From positions 5,518,001 to 5,582,000 of the forward strand of contig CAWAHF010000004.1 in NCBI GenBank assembly GCA_963781805.1: DNA of 64,000 nt, read 5' to 3'. Origin of the DNA: JAFGPL01 sp963781805 (GTDB lineage Bacteria > Bacteroidota > Bacteroidia > Bacteroidales > UBA10428). Under the pieces are notes generated by a model. That model had not been told where the DNA came from, searched no databases, and worked only from the letters and a program-made list of their open reading frames with translations. Shown piece after piece: positions 44,855 through 54,492 of this stretch (the stretch's first letter is position 1; each line of letters begins with the position of its first letter). The translations under genes and the position numbers were made by a program.

Positions 44855-44878
44855 ACACATAACCAATTGGTTATGTGT
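44855..44878. repeat. Perfect 24-bp palindrome downstream of the IS4-type transposase gene
   Basis: The half-site ACACATAACCAA is followed directly by its exact complement. It lies near the 3' end of the inner element. On the minus strand a T-rich run follows, so a bidirectional terminator that shields the transposase from outside transcription is plausible. Confidence 0.6.
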
Positions 44879-44939
44879 GCTATTTATATATTTAAATAAT
44901 TGATATACAATTTTTTAAAGTTTCCATTTTTGGTTTTTC

Positions 44940-46388
44940 TTATGCAGCTACCAATTTGTTTAATGGGTCAAATATTTTTTCAAATTTGCTATAAACCTGT
45001 TCATTACTGATTATTCGTTGAAATAATACATCTTCGTCTACTTCATCAAAAACCATCTCAATTAATTTCAACAATTCAATAAAAAGACCCCATAACCTCT
45101 CATTTAACCTTTGTTCGATTATATCATCTTTTATTTCTTTAAACAATGCTCCTTTTGATTCGTAATGGTCGAAACGGAACCTTAAAGTAAGCAAGATGTG
45201 CTGTATCATGGTTATAGTTGCATCTGCAATTTGAGCGTCAAAATCGTTTGATTGACAATTTCCCAACCCCAATAACTGTTTGGCTTCCTTGAACAATACT
45301 TCGATAGACCAACGGATCTGATAAATTTCAATCATTCTGATAAAGCTGATATTGATATCCGTGGTAAGGAACACTTTCCATTTGCCGTTTTTGCCTTGTT
45401 TGCTGAAAAACAACTTAACTTGCTTGCCTTTGTACCCAACAATAGCTTGGACATAATAAAACCCAAGTTTTCTGCACCTCTTTGCTTTTCCAAGCAGGTT
45501 ACGGATTTGGCCATATGTGTATTGTCCGTTTTCATAATCAAATTTTGTTTTGGGCGTTTTATACATGCCTATTAAATGGGTAACTTGGTTTTTAACTTTT
45601 AGCACTGCCTCAATAAATGCCTCACAGGTAAACCAACTGTCCATTAGCAGATAATCGACCTTAAAGCCTTGTGCTAAAGCACGAGAAAACATTTTTAATG
45701 CACATTCTATTTTGCCCATATCTGCTTCTTTTGCCCGTTCATTTGAATATGAGTTTGTTTGCCGCTTTTTCTTGTATTGCTTTCTCATCTCCTTTTTTCT
45801 GAGGCCAAAAGGCTTTTCTTTGTTTCTGCCTTTTTCCCTGTGCAAAGAAAAATCAACCGGTATTAGTGATGTGCCGTCCCAATACCCCATCAGTAAAAGT
45901 TTAAAACCTAACAAGTACCTGCCCGAAACATGGTCCCATACCCTGGAAATCTTTTCTATGTAACGCCCTGTCTTGGTGATGACAGTGTCATCAAAAATCA
46001 TACACTTAATTGTACCGGTATGCTCACTATGTGATTGAGTGCTTTGTACAAATTTCGCCGCAAATAACCATAAAATCATCCTCCAACATATTGATGGATT
46101 ATTCTTTAATCGATAAAAAACATCTTTCCTCGCTTCAATATATTTCCCTATAATACTGTTAATCATTGAATTAACTGTCATTGTCCCATTATAAGCCGTG
46201 GAGATAAGTATTGAAAAAATAGCTTCAAAACTATAACCACGTACCTTTAACGGGTTTAGGCTTTTACATAAGCCAGAAAACGAAAAACTTTTCAAAGTAC
46301 CTAAAATAAAATCCGGTTCGAACCACCTATGGGTAAAATCGTTTTTGTAACTAATCAGTATTTCCAAAAAGGATACGATATTAACCAT
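44940..46388 (-). CDS. IS4-family DDE transposase
   Basis: A 482-residue transposase. Catalytic-type motifs: first Asp in CMIFDDTVITKTGRYIE, second Asp in DYLLMDSWFT, and the Y-(2)-R-(3)-E-(6)-K signature in YQIRWSIEVLFKEAKQLLG, which is diagnostic of IS4-type enzymes. A basic linker (KEKPFGLRKKEMRKQYKKKR) sits between the first two. The frame is intact and reaches from near one end of the inner element to the other. Probably functional. Transcription runs toward tetR, with a palindrome between them. Confidence 0.92.
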   Translation of the reverse strand: MVNIVSFLEILISYKNDFTHRWFEPDFILGTLKSFSFSGLCKSLNPLKVRGYSFEAIFSILISTAYNGTMTVNSMINSIIGKYIEARKDVFYRLKNNPSICWRMILWLFAAKFVQSTQSHSEHTGTIKCMIFDDTVITKTGRYIEKISRVWDHVSGRYLLGFKLLLMGYWDGTSLIPVDFSLHREKGRNKEKPFGLRKKEMRKQYKKKRQTNSYSNERAKEADMGKIECALKMFSRALAQGFKVDYLLMDSWFTCEAFIEAVLKVKNQVTHLIGMYKTPKTKFDYENGQYTYGQIRNLLGKAKRCRKLGFYYVQAIVGYKGKQVKLFFSKQGKNGKWKVFLTTDINISFIRMIEIYQIRWSIEVLFKEAKQLLGLGNCQSNDFDAQIADATITMIQHILLTLRFRFDHYESKGALFKEIKDDIIEQRLNERLWGLFIELLKLIEMVFDEVDEDVLFQRIISNEQVYSKFEKIFDPLNKLVAA

Positions 46389-46541
46389 AAGATAATGTTT
46401 TGAACAAATATTTAAGATAGAAAAAGTTAGATTTCCAAAAACGCAGTGATATTAACAAAAAAGTTTAGGGGGTTTTGATAAGTAAAAGCCAAAGTTCTTT
46501 GATATGTTGGAATGATAAAGGAGTTTTGAGAAAAAAACAAA

Positions 46542-47912
46542 TTGAAAGCCATCCCGACAATTAATGAACTGCTTACAATAATTTCCATTCAGCAAAAACA
46601 AATAGCTGAGTTGCAGAGAAGGGTTATTCAATTAGAGGAAGAACTGTCGAGATACAAAACGAAAAAGGACAGCAACAACAGTTCCATACCACCTTCAAGA
46701 GATGAGAACAGGCCGATAAGGAACAAAAGCCTAAGGGGAAAAAGCGGTAAGAAAGTTGGGGGACAGAAAGGGCATAAAGGTTATACATTGGAGATGACCG
46801 ATACCCCGGATAGGGTAGTTGAACATATCCCCTGTTATTGTGAAAAGTGCGGGAACGGATTACAACAAGTTCAGTACGAATATGCCGGAAGAAGACAGGT
46901 TATCGATATTCCCCCCATTAAACCAGAGGTTATTGAACACAGGGTCTATAAAAAAAGGTGCACATGCGGCCATGAAACAATATCCGGATTTCCAGGGGAT
47001 GTTACTGTACCGGTGAGTTATGGGTGCGGGGTTGAAAGTTTGATTGGTTACTTCCATACCAGGCAATATATCCCATTTGCCAGGATGCTGGAAATTTTCC
47101 ATGACATATTTGGTTTGCCGGTTAGCGAAGGTGGCCTTCATTATTTGTTGAATAAACTTGTGGCAAAAGCCGCACCTGCGTATGAGATGATAAAACAAAC
47201 CGTATATGATAGCGAGGTGATAGGTTCGGATGAAACAGGTGCAAAAGTAAACGGTAAGAAACAGTGGTTTTGGACATGGCAAAGCAAAACTGCTACTTTG
47301 ATCAGTATTTCTTCTAACCGGGGATTCGATACCATACAGTCAAACTGTGGTGATGCCATGGGAAGCGCCATTTTGGTGCATGATTGTTGGAAGCCGCATT
47401 TTCAGGCAGCATCCTCCGGACATCAATTATGTACTTCGCACCTGTTGCGGGAATTGAACTATTTGATGGAAAAGGATAAGGTCAAATGGCCGTCCGATTT
47501 CAAAAACATGCTGATGAAGGCATTAAAATTGAAGAAATTGCTTGCTTCAAACGATTATTATTATCCAAATAAAAAGAGAGACGGTTTGGAAAAAGAATTG
47601 GAAAAATTGTTGCGGCAAAAGATTGAAAATAAATTCAAGGAAACTGTTTCATTTCAAAAAAGAATGAACAAATACAAAAATTACATATTCACCTTTCTTT
47701 ATCATCCAAAAGTGCCACCGGACAACAATGACTCTGAAAAAGCAATACGAAATGTTAAAGTTAAACAAAAGGTTTCTGGACAGTTCAGATCAATAGGTGG
47801 TGCGCAAGCTTTTGCAATACTACGTTCAATAACCGATACAGCTCTCAAAAACGGACAGAATGTCTTAAATGCTTTAAATATTGTGGCCAATATGAAAATA
47901 CAAACTGATTAG
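46542..47912 (+). CDS. IS66-family transposase (TnpC type)
   Basis: A 456-residue IS66 transposase. It has an N-terminal leucine-zipper-like coiled coil (about 10-40, IQQKQIAELQRRVIQLEEEL), the KDSNNSSIPPSRD motif, a zinc finger (CEKCG ... CTCG) and the DDE core: Asp in GSDETGAKV, Asp in LVHDCWKPHF, Glu in NNDSEKAIRNVKVKQKVSGQFRS. Translation starts at TTG (46542): an in-frame stop lies five codons upstream and no ATG is available, and AAAGGAG lies about 18 nt before. No tnpA/tnpB companions are present, as in the single-gene (ISBst12-like) branch. The frame is intact. Confidence 0.93.
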   Translation: MKAIPTINELLTIISIQQKQIAELQRRVIQLEEELSRYKTKKDSNNSSIPPSRDENRPIRNKSLRGKSGKKVGGQKGHKGYTLEMTDTPDRVVEHIPCYCEKCGNGLQQVQYEYAGRRQVIDIPPIKPEVIEHRVYKKRCTCGHETISGFPGDVTVPVSYGCGVESLIGYFHTRQYIPFARMLEIFHDIFGLPVSEGGLHYLLNKLVAKAAPAYEMIKQTVYDSEVIGSDETGAKVNGKKQWFWTWQSKTATLISISSNRGFDTIQSNCGDAMGSAILVHDCWKPHFQAASSGHQLCTSHLLRELNYLMEKDKVKWPSDFKNMLMKALKLKKLLASNDYYYPNKKRDGLEKELEKLLRQKIENKFKETVSFQKRMNKYKNYIFTFLYHPKVPPDNNDSEKAIRNVKVKQKVSGQFRSIGGAQAFAILRSITDTALKNGQNVLNALNIVANMKIQTD

Positions 47913-47956
47913 TTACTCGTTTTTTAATTCCCAAATCTTATTTATATCTTTATTGG

Positions 47957-48040
47957 CCAGCATGTTTTTTTGTTTTGGATTCAACATTAATATACAGAAT
48001 ATTAATGTCTTAACAAAATATTCATGCTGGTTTTTATTAA
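47957..48040 (+). terminator. Long hairpin at the 3' end of the IS66 element
   Basis: Outer arms CCAGCATG (47957-47964) and CATGCTGG (48023-48030) enclose an inner perfect stem ACATTAATAT/ATATTAATGT (47984-47993, 47999-48008). TTTTTATT follows. It probably terminates the transposase transcript. Confidence 0.55.
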
Positions 48041-48388
48041 CTATTTAATTATTTCTCAACTCATTAATCTTACTGCGAAACATTAGTAATTTGGTATTAA
48101 ATGTCGTTCAGTTAAGAAAGATTGGCTTCGACTGCGTTCATCCTGACAGTTACCCTGAGCACCTGCCTGATCAGATGGGGAAGGTGGTTGAAGGGTAGTT
48201 ATGAATGGGAGTTATTTAGATTTATTGCTTAATTAAAGGACATTGGTTCCTAAATGGAAAACCAGTAATTCAATTTCACAAGAAATATATTCGAAGGAAA
48301 TATCGAGAATATAGGCAGGCTCGCACCAGTAAAGGAATGAAACTGTAACTGTTTATTTTCCAATTTTTATATTTGATAGTGTATTGCA

Positions 48389-48802
48389 TTAATCATTAAA
48401 GAAGTCATTAAATCCTTTTAATATGAGAGCGTTTTTCAGTCTTTTATCTCCTGTCCATACTGGTATTTTTAAGTCAATTGATAGTGCAATAAATGGAGTA
48501 TCTTTAATGTCAATATCTTTACATAAATCGTACGTTCTCTGTCTGCTCTCAGCACTAATGAAGTCAATTGGAATAAATTGTATCCGTTCAATTATTCCAT
48601 TAAAATAAAGATAAAATTCAGATTCATCCAGTTTTGAATTTTTTATCAGTTAATCTTTGTGTTTATATATCTCCATAATGAGGAAATTTGGAGAGAAAAA
48701 AGTCATGTTACTTTCAAATAATATATCTCTTATCTTTGAAGCTTTAGGAATTAAAGCTGAAAAAATCAAATTAGTATCAACAACAACAGAATTTGAAATC
48801 AT
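48389..48802 (-). pseudogene. PIN-domain (VapC-like) toxin with one premature stop
   Basis: Reading through a single TAA (48650-48652, codon 51) gives a complete 137-residue PIN-domain protein with all expected acidic residues: D9 in VVVDTNLIFSAL, E44 in LIMEIYKH, D101 in DIKDTPFIALS and D119 in VWTGDKRL. No frameshift is present. The ATG overlaps the stop of the upstream antitoxin-like gene as ATGA, the usual toxin-antitoxin coupling. PIN toxins are RNases. The nonsense codon sits between the first two halves of the active site and should inactivate it; a lysine or glutamate codon changed at one base is the simplest origin. Confidence 0.8.
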
Positions 48803-49023
48803 TTTTTGATTCCTTTAAGAAATTTATCTCCGTTTTTGTTCCACCAATCCTGATTTATTTGTTCTGAAATTCTAAAGATATTTGAGTCAAAATCAGATTT
48901 TTGAGCAAGTTCCTCAACTTGCAACCTTTTTACTAAAGAAATCAAGTAATTTTCATCAAATCCTTTTTTATTTAATTTTAAAATCATTTGATTTCCTTTA
49001 TTTTCAATAACTAAATTTTTCAT
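48799..49023 (-). CDS. Antitoxin-like small protein paired with the broken PIN toxin
   Basis: A 74-residue protein from the ATG at 49023 (MKNLVIENKGNQMILKLNKKGFDENYLISLVKRLQVEELAQKSDF...). The beta-rich start and following helices resemble the small antitoxins that precede PIN/VapC genes. An upstream in-frame ATG at 49092 exists, but a -7-like TAAATTTG (49045-49038) lies between the two, favouring the shorter form. Its stop overlaps the toxin ATG. With the toxin truncated it would be an orphan antitoxin. The family assignment rests on size and context, not on a recognised domain. Confidence 0.6.
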   Translation of the reverse strand: MKNLVIENKGNQMILKLNKKGFDENYLISLVKRLQVEELAQKSDFDSNIFRISEQINQDWWNKNGDKFLKGIKK

Positions 49024-49152
49024 ATTTTCTTTTTTTACAAATTTACTGTAAATCTTTCTCATTCTTAAATTTTTCAGAATGTTGCTGTTCATACAACTTT
49101 TTACACAACATCCATGTAAACATTATAATTTTAAAATACAGCACCTAAATAA

Positions 49153-51819
49153 TTATATAGAAAACCAGTAGTTAAGTTTTACCAGAAAGACATTCGATGG
49201 GAATATGGAGAAAATTTTACCAAGGTTTTCAGAAACGGAATTATCCGAATTGCCGGAATCGCCGAATCTTCCCTGCGTCCAGACCAGATACAAGGCCGAA
49301 CCCGGTTTAAATTCCCATCGGGCTACCAGATTCGAGCGGAACTCCATGTAGTTGAAATCTGGATTGGCAATGGTGTAATCTGGCTGGGCAGAGCCGTTCA
49401 AAAATACATTGTATTTTTCATCAGCCGGATTATAGCTGAGCTGATTATCTTTTAAAAGAATGAACTGGTTGTCAAAATTTTCAGCCACAGAGTTAAGAAT
49501 ATGCTTGAAATCATAATATCTGCCCAGCGATACATAAGGATTCCCGTAATACTGGATGGTAAACTCAGGGGTGATGGAAAAGTCAATCCGGATGGTCAGA
49601 CCCAGCGTTTTTCTTTTGAGTGTTGCAAGTGCATAGGGTTTGTTGGAAGTTCCGTATCCATCGGTCTCCACATACTGAAATCCATTTATATTATAATCAT
49701 AATTGACATCTGTGGATAGTTGCAATGAATTCCAGGGTTTAAAAAAGAAACCTTGTGAAATATTGCTGTATTTCGAAATTTTATCATCATAAATATGATA
49801 ATGGTAATTGAGATATATTCCGAATTTTTTCGAACCATCTGTTGACAGATTGTAATTGTTGTGCCAGAATCCTTTTATTTTCATGGCAGGACCTCCCCGA
49901 AGCATTCGTGTATCGAGCATGGCAGTGTGCCGGAGAAAACCTCCTGAAAATCTCCATTTATTTTTAAAAACCATATAGAAGCCGAGATCTCCTTCTGATG
50001 CAATATATTCAAAGGCTGAATTCCAGACATTTGTTTGTGACATATTGATACCATATTCTCTGAAAATCCCATTCGGCTTGTTTTCGATATATTCTATGGT
50101 CGAGGTTTGATCCACCTGATCGGCAGTGGTGGAAAACCCTAAATCATTCAGTTCGATTCCGGGAGATAACCAGTTGATATTTTCATAATACCTCCAACGA
50201 CCGTTTCCTTCTTTCCCGATTTTAAACGTACCTCCAGTACCTGAAAGATAATTTCTTAAGGAATCTACATGCACATTGTCTGCATCCGGCCGTTGAAAAT
50301 ACCTGCTGGAGGATTCCTGAAGTGAAAGCATAGCTGCCTCTGTTCCGGAAATATAGCTGAAAAAGCCTGAAAAGCTTGTAAAATATGTTCGTTGCTTCCA
50401 GTGATGCTCAAAATCGAGTCCTCCTGTAACTGCCTCTTTGGAAAATGTTTCTTTAATGTAATTTTCTTTCATAAACCTGGAAGCCGAGGTAAGTATTCCG
50501 CCGAGCACCGTATTGCCCTTATTAAAGTCTTGTTGGACCCTTGCTACAAAATAATCTGACAAAGGTTCGGCTGTCAACCTTGATTCTTCATTCCCCTGCA
50601 TGAAGTCCAATTTTTCTTTCTGCGTTACACTTTCAATAATTCCGACAGACAAGCCCTTTTTGGTTTTTCCGGTTAATTTAACGGCGCCAAGAATGGTAGT
50701 GCTTTCAGGACTTTTCATATAACTTGTATCATCCAACTCAGGTGTATAACCGGGAACATGCCCGATACGACGTGAATAAAATAAAAGATTATCACCCGAA
50801 TTGAATTTGAAAATATTATTTCCTTCCAGGAAAAAGGGTCTTTTCTCATTAAAACGGGTTTCGAAAACAGAGATATTCAATTCGGCAGGATCGGCTTCCA
50901 CCTGGCCAAAATCAGGATTGACAGTGAAATCTACTGTAAAATTGGAGGCAATTCCAATCTTACCGTCCAGACCCGCATTGAAATTAGTTTCTTTTCCCGT
51001 TGCATATGGATTGCCCGATTCCTTGTTGGATGTACTTAATTTTGCCAGTGAAAATGGCGATAGTTCAATCTTTCGTGATGTCGATATACCTCTAATTCCA
51101 TGAATTTCGCCAAAATAATGCAGGAAATTGCTGTTATCACGGGGCATCAGGTTCCATTGATCTTCTTCCTGGTTGCGGTTAATCCACCTCCAGGCGTGCA
51201 TTCCCCAAACCTGGATATCTTTATTATCAAATCTGAGCTGACTTAAAGGTATTTGCATTTCAGCCACCCAGGCAGAATCTTCCAAACCTGTTTTTCCGTT
51301 CCAGACTGCATCCCAGTTTGTGTCCCAGCCACCGTTATACAAAAGAAGATCAAGCTTAACCCCTGCGGCAGTCAGATCAAATTCATAACCGGCCCGATGA
51401 TCAAAATAACTGTCGAAGGTCACGCCCACAATATCTCCGTTAAAATCATCCCTTCTTCCCATCTGTCTGTCAATTTTTTTCGGATCATCATACGCCCTGA
51501 TGGCAACATAGAGATTCAGCTCGTCATACAAAATTTTAATTTCGGTTTGAGCAGTTGGAACGGCTCCTTCTTCGGGGGAAAATTGCTTATATCCCGAACT
51601 CCAGATACCTTCCTTCCAGCATTTGTCATTAAGTATACCGTCTATTTTCGGGGGATTTGAAGTCTTTTGGGAGGAATAAACTCGTTTTATCCTGCCGTCA
51701 ACAATGGTATCTTTTTGAATTCCATTCCCTATGCTGAAGTATGCAGCGTAAGTATTCCCCTGCAAACCCAACGCCAATGATATTGCAAATATTCTGAATA
51801 CCCTTTTCAATTGAACCAT
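49153..51819 (-). CDS. DUF5916-type outer-membrane protein with N-terminal CBM9-like domain
   Basis: Signal peptide about 1-25. The N-terminal domain (about 45-240: PKIDGILNDKCWKEGIWSSGYKQFSPEEGAVPTAQTEIKILYDELNLYVAIRAYD ... WVAEMQIPLSQLRF) is a CBM9-like fold. The rest (about 270-888) is the DUF5916 barrel region (ETRFNEKRPFFLEGNNIFKF is a strong signature), ending in VKLNYWFSI. Function is unknown; members are common beside Bacteroidota carbohydrate and peptide genes. It lies 45 bp downstream of the GH31 gene in the same direction, so the two are probably co-transcribed, suggesting a part in alpha-glycoside capture at the outer membrane. Confidence 0.85.
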   Translation of the reverse strand: MVQLKRVFRIFAISLALGLQGNTYAAYFSIGNGIQKDTIVDGRIKRVYSSQKTSNPPKIDGILNDKCWKEGIWSSGYKQFSPEEGAVPTAQTEIKILYDELNLYVAIRAYDDPKKIDRQMGRRDDFNGDIVGVTFDSYFDHRAGYEFDLTAAGVKLDLLLYNGGWDTNWDAVWNGKTGLEDSAWVAEMQIPLSQLRFDNKDIQVWGMHAWRWINRNQEEDQWNLMPRDNSNFLHYFGEIHGIRGISTSRKIELSPFSLAKLSTSNKESGNPYATGKETNFNAGLDGKIGIASNFTVDFTVNPDFGQVEADPAELNISVFETRFNEKRPFFLEGNNIFKFNSGDNLLFYSRRIGHVPGYTPELDDTSYMKSPESTTILGAVKLTGKTKKGLSVGIIESVTQKEKLDFMQGNEESRLTAEPLSDYFVARVQQDFNKGNTVLGGILTSASRFMKENYIKETFSKEAVTGGLDFEHHWKQRTYFTSFSGFFSYISGTEAAMLSLQESSSRYFQRPDADNVHVDSLRNYLSGTGGTFKIGKEGNGRWRYYENINWLSPGIELNDLGFSTTADQVDQTSTIEYIENKPNGIFREYGINMSQTNVWNSAFEYIASEGDLGFYMVFKNKWRFSGGFLRHTAMLDTRMLRGGPAMKIKGFWHNNYNLSTDGSKKFGIYLNYHYHIYDDKISKYSNISQGFFFKPWNSLQLSTDVNYDYNINGFQYVETDGYGTSNKPYALATLKRKTLGLTIRIDFSITPEFTIQYYGNPYVSLGRYYDFKHILNSVAENFDNQFILLKDNQLSYNPADEKYNVFLNGSAQPDYTIANPDFNYMEFRSNLVARWEFKPGSALYLVWTQGRFGDSGNSDNSVSENLGKIFSIFPSNVFLVKLNYWFSI

Positions 51820-51864
51820 TATTTTTTAGGGGAGTAATAGTTTACCTAATACAATTCATTAATT

Positions 51865-54327
51865 TTATTCAATCCGGAAGGTTACAGCCTGTCCTGATAC
51901 CTGATACCAGGTAATATAGAGCAGATTGTTCTCTGCATCAAAATTCCAGGCAGGTGTGCTATTGGACGCTATTCTTTCAGTAATCTTATTTGCAGTTTCC
52001 GGAACCTCTGAATCATTCATTTCAATTTTAGCCGGTTTGGTATCGGTATGTACTTTAAGTATCATCGTTCTGTCAGGTAATTTATAATCCCCTTCGGGAG
52101 ATTGAATTTCAATCTGTGAATAGTTATCCCACTGATTATATGAAATCTTTGTCAGGGCATAATGTCCTTCCTGGTATTTAAGGGTTAATCCGTCGTCTTC
52201 GTACAGATCAAATTCTGAATTACGCGAAGGATAGATATCCAGCGTGAATGGATTCATCGGTTTTTCACCGTAATATTTCATATTGGGTTGCATGGGAATA
52301 ATTGCCCCGGCCCTTGCATACACAGGCATTTTATCGAGTGGTGTTAAGACATTGAAATATCCTCCGCCTTCCATTTTTGCACCAGTCCAGTAATCGTACC
52401 ATGTGCCTTTGGGCAGGTAGATGATTCTGGTTTTTGCTTCCTTAACCGTTACCGGACAAACAAGCAGGTTATTTCCGAAAAAATACTGGTCATCAATGGA
52501 ATAGGTATTCGGATCATCCTGATACCGCAACACCATTGCCTGCATAATGGGCATGCCTGTTTTGTACATCTGGTAATAGTTGGAATAAATATATGGTATG
52601 AGCCTGTATCTTAATTGATCATATTTGGTAAAAATCTTCAGGGCTTCGTCTCCATAATTCCAGGGTTCTTTGTAGTTAGGATGTTCCATCCCGAACATCA
52701 TGGAAATCGGACTGAACATTCCGAACTCGCACCACCGGATGTATAATTCAGGGTCGGCAACATGCTCAAATCCACCCATGCAATGTGTCCAAGCTCCTAT
52801 GCCCGATAAGCTGATATTTAATCCTGCCCGGATAACCGGAGCGAAATATTGCCATTCGGAGGGCCAGTCACCTGCAAAAATAAATGGATAGCGCTGAATT
52901 CCGGCGTAACCTTCGCGGGTATGATTCATTCCCCGAATTCCGTTAAATTTCTGAAATTCTTCATATGGCGCTTTGGCGTAAGCAATAGGGAACACATTAT
53001 GTAACCTTAGAATTTCTCTGCCCTGCGGGCCCAGTTTATCGCTTTCGTTTGCCAAATGTCCGAAAGCGCTCCCTTCGTCGGTTTTCACAAATTTGCAGCC
53101 TAAATCGGCCAGAGGTTTCAGACAGTTCTGCCACCACCATTCAACCGAAGCCGAATCGAAATAATTCAGAAAATTCCCTGGCTTACCGTTTTCAGGATAG
53201 GTATATCCCAGTTCCCTGGCCTGATCGAGATAGTTATGGACATCACCATTGTCGATTCGGGGACGAATATGCAATCCCACCATTTTATAATGCATGGCAT
53301 ACAAGCTGTCGAACATTTGTTTCGGATCGGGAAATCCGGGCTGACGCCATTCAAAGCTGGTACCGCCTTTACCATTGATTTTACCGAATATTCTCCAGGT
53401 TGAATCAAGGTGAAGAATATCCACGGGTATACCTAATTGTCTGAATTTTCTGGCAAGTTGTATCACATAAAATTGAGATGTGAGCGATTCATATCCCCAG
53501 GTTCCGCCACTGTAGGTGCCGACATGAAGCCCGAGGGCAAATTCCGGCAGAAGAGGCGAGGTACCGGTAAGCGCAGTATATTGTTCCAGAATATCAGCAA
53601 AAGCGGGTCCGTAAATAAAATAATAATCCAGTTCTCCACCTGCCGCAGAAAATTTATATTGCTGCGATGATGAATAGCCCATGTCCCAGGTTGTTTTAAA
53701 GGAGTTATGGAAAAAAATACCATAACCATTGGTACTCATAAAAAAAGGCACTGGCGAATAATTGGCCCGGAGGATATTGTAAGCGCCTTCTTCGTGTGTC
53801 CTGCCAGTTCCTCTGCCAACATCCAGTTCCACAGTTTTACCAAGTTGATCTATAAAATCCATTCGCTCTCCAAACCCAAAAAAATGTTCCCCGGGTAACA
53901 GTTCTTTTGTACAAGCGGGTTGATCGTCTGAATAAGTCATGCTGGTGTCGATATCTGCAAAATCTTTCTGGATTAATCTGTCGTATTTATCGAAAAACGT
54001 CACTTTTACCGGTGATTTGTGAACCACCACATTCAGGATATCTGTTTCGATAAAATAGTCTGTTTCTGTCTCACTGAATTTGTAATTTACTTCGGGCCAT
54101 TGATATTTCTGTACCATCAGGTTTTCGTCTGCGGCAAATTCACCATCTTTTGCCAATCTGACTCTAATCATTCCCGGGGTACAAACTTCAATTCTAAATT
54201 GTTTTTTTCCGGAAATTATCTTAATCAGGTTTCCCTGACGTTCAAAACGAACAGTATCTGTTGGAGATGCAAATGATACGGTAAAGGCCAGAAATATTAT
54301 TAATCCGCATATAATTGATTTTCTCAT
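51865..54327 (-). CDS. GH31 alpha-glycosidase (glucosidase/xylosidase type)
   Basis: A secreted retaining alpha-glycosidase of 820 residues. Signal peptide 1-20 (LAFTVSFA); N-terminal beta-sandwich about 25-240; catalytic barrel about 250-610 with the nucleophile Asp in KFVKTDEGSAFG (about D417) and the acid/base Asp in FAGDWPSEW (about D487), plus RYRLIPYIYSNYY; then the proximal and distal beta-domains (YWTGAKMEGGGYFNVLTPLDKMPVYARAGAIIPM). KTDEG at the nucleophile is seen in alpha-xylosidase-like members, so activity on xyloglucan or other alpha-linked side chains is possible. It is divergent from a GH39 gene, and the two may share a regulatory region (54328-54564). Confidence 0.92.
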   Translation of the reverse strand: MRKSIICGLIIFLAFTVSFASPTDTVRFERQGNLIKIISGKKQFRIEVCTPGMIRVRLAKDGEFAADENLMVQKYQWPEVNYKFSETETDYFIETDILNVVVHKSPVKVTFFDKYDRLIQKDFADIDTSMTYSDDQPACTKELLPGEHFFGFGERMDFIDQLGKTVELDVGRGTGRTHEEGAYNILRANYSPVPFFMSTNGYGIFFHNSFKTTWDMGYSSSQQYKFSAAGGELDYYFIYGPAFADILEQYTALTGTSPLLPEFALGLHVGTYSGGTWGYESLTSQFYVIQLARKFRQLGIPVDILHLDSTWRIFGKINGKGGTSFEWRQPGFPDPKQMFDSLYAMHYKMVGLHIRPRIDNGDVHNYLDQARELGYTYPENGKPGNFLNYFDSASVEWWWQNCLKPLADLGCKFVKTDEGSAFGHLANESDKLGPQGREILRLHNVFPIAYAKAPYEEFQKFNGIRGMNHTREGYAGIQRYPFIFAGDWPSEWQYFAPVIRAGLNISLSGIGAWTHCMGGFEHVADPELYIRWCEFGMFSPISMMFGMEHPNYKEPWNYGDEALKIFTKYDQLRYRLIPYIYSNYYQMYKTGMPIMQAMVLRYQDDPNTYSIDDQYFFGNNLLVCPVTVKEAKTRIIYLPKGTWYDYWTGAKMEGGGYFNVLTPLDKMPVYARAGAIIPMQPNMKYYGEKPMNPFTLDIYPSRNSEFDLYEDDGLTLKYQEGHYALTKISYNQWDNYSQIEIQSPEGDYKLPDRTMILKVHTDTKPAKIEMNDSEVPETANKITERIASNSTPAWNFDAENNLLYITWYQVSGQAVTFRIE

Positions 54328-54492
54328 GATGCCAGAGTTTTAATGGGCCTCAATATTATTAAAAAAATCAGGTTTATCAAAATTCAATGTTCAAATGTTA
54401 ACCTGATAAAAAGTATTTTTCAAATTTTTAAATCGGTAATTGCTGGAAATCTTTTGATTAACTTTTTTATATATTTTAAATGTACATTTACT

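Larger units (their letters stand above)
44841..46441 (-). mobile_element. IS4-type insertion sequence nested in the IS66 left end
   Basis: About 1.6 kb, bounded by a 4-bp direct repeat CGCA, containing one DDE transposase. Terminal inverted repeats of this inner element are not obvious to the eye, so the exact ends rest on the target duplication and on rejoining the IS66 terminus. Confidence 0.6.
44828..48086. mobile_element. IS66-family element carrying an inserted IS4-type element
   Basis: Perfect 13-bp terminal inverted repeats, CTAATGTTTCGCA (44828-44840) and its complement (48074-48086), are bordered by direct 7-bp repeats TAATTTG (44821-44827 and 48087-48093), a target duplication. 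The element is interrupted: 44841-46441 is a second insertion flanked by CGCA duplications (44837-44840 and 46442-46445). Removing that segment and one CGCA copy restores a left end ...TTTCGCAGTGATATTAA that mirrors the right end ...TTTCGCAGTAAGATTAA. This supports the nested structure. Confidence 0.7.

Noticed and set aside
46860..47282. Minus-strand frame of 140 codons within the IS66 transposase
   Set aside because: Antisense to conserved transposase motifs; no homologous pattern.
44828..48086. A single new transposon using two cooperating transposases
   Set aside because: The CGCA duplication and rejoined IS66 end explain the structure as one insertion inside another, so no new mechanism is needed.
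48121..48200. tRNA or small RNA in the stretch after the IS66 element
   Set aside because: The sequence has local G+C content and resembles fragments of dispersed repeats, but no cloverleaf or promoter-terminator pair could be drawn.
48423..48608. Plus-strand open frame of 61 codons
   Set aside because: It is antisense to the PIN-domain frame, which has all catalytic residues.
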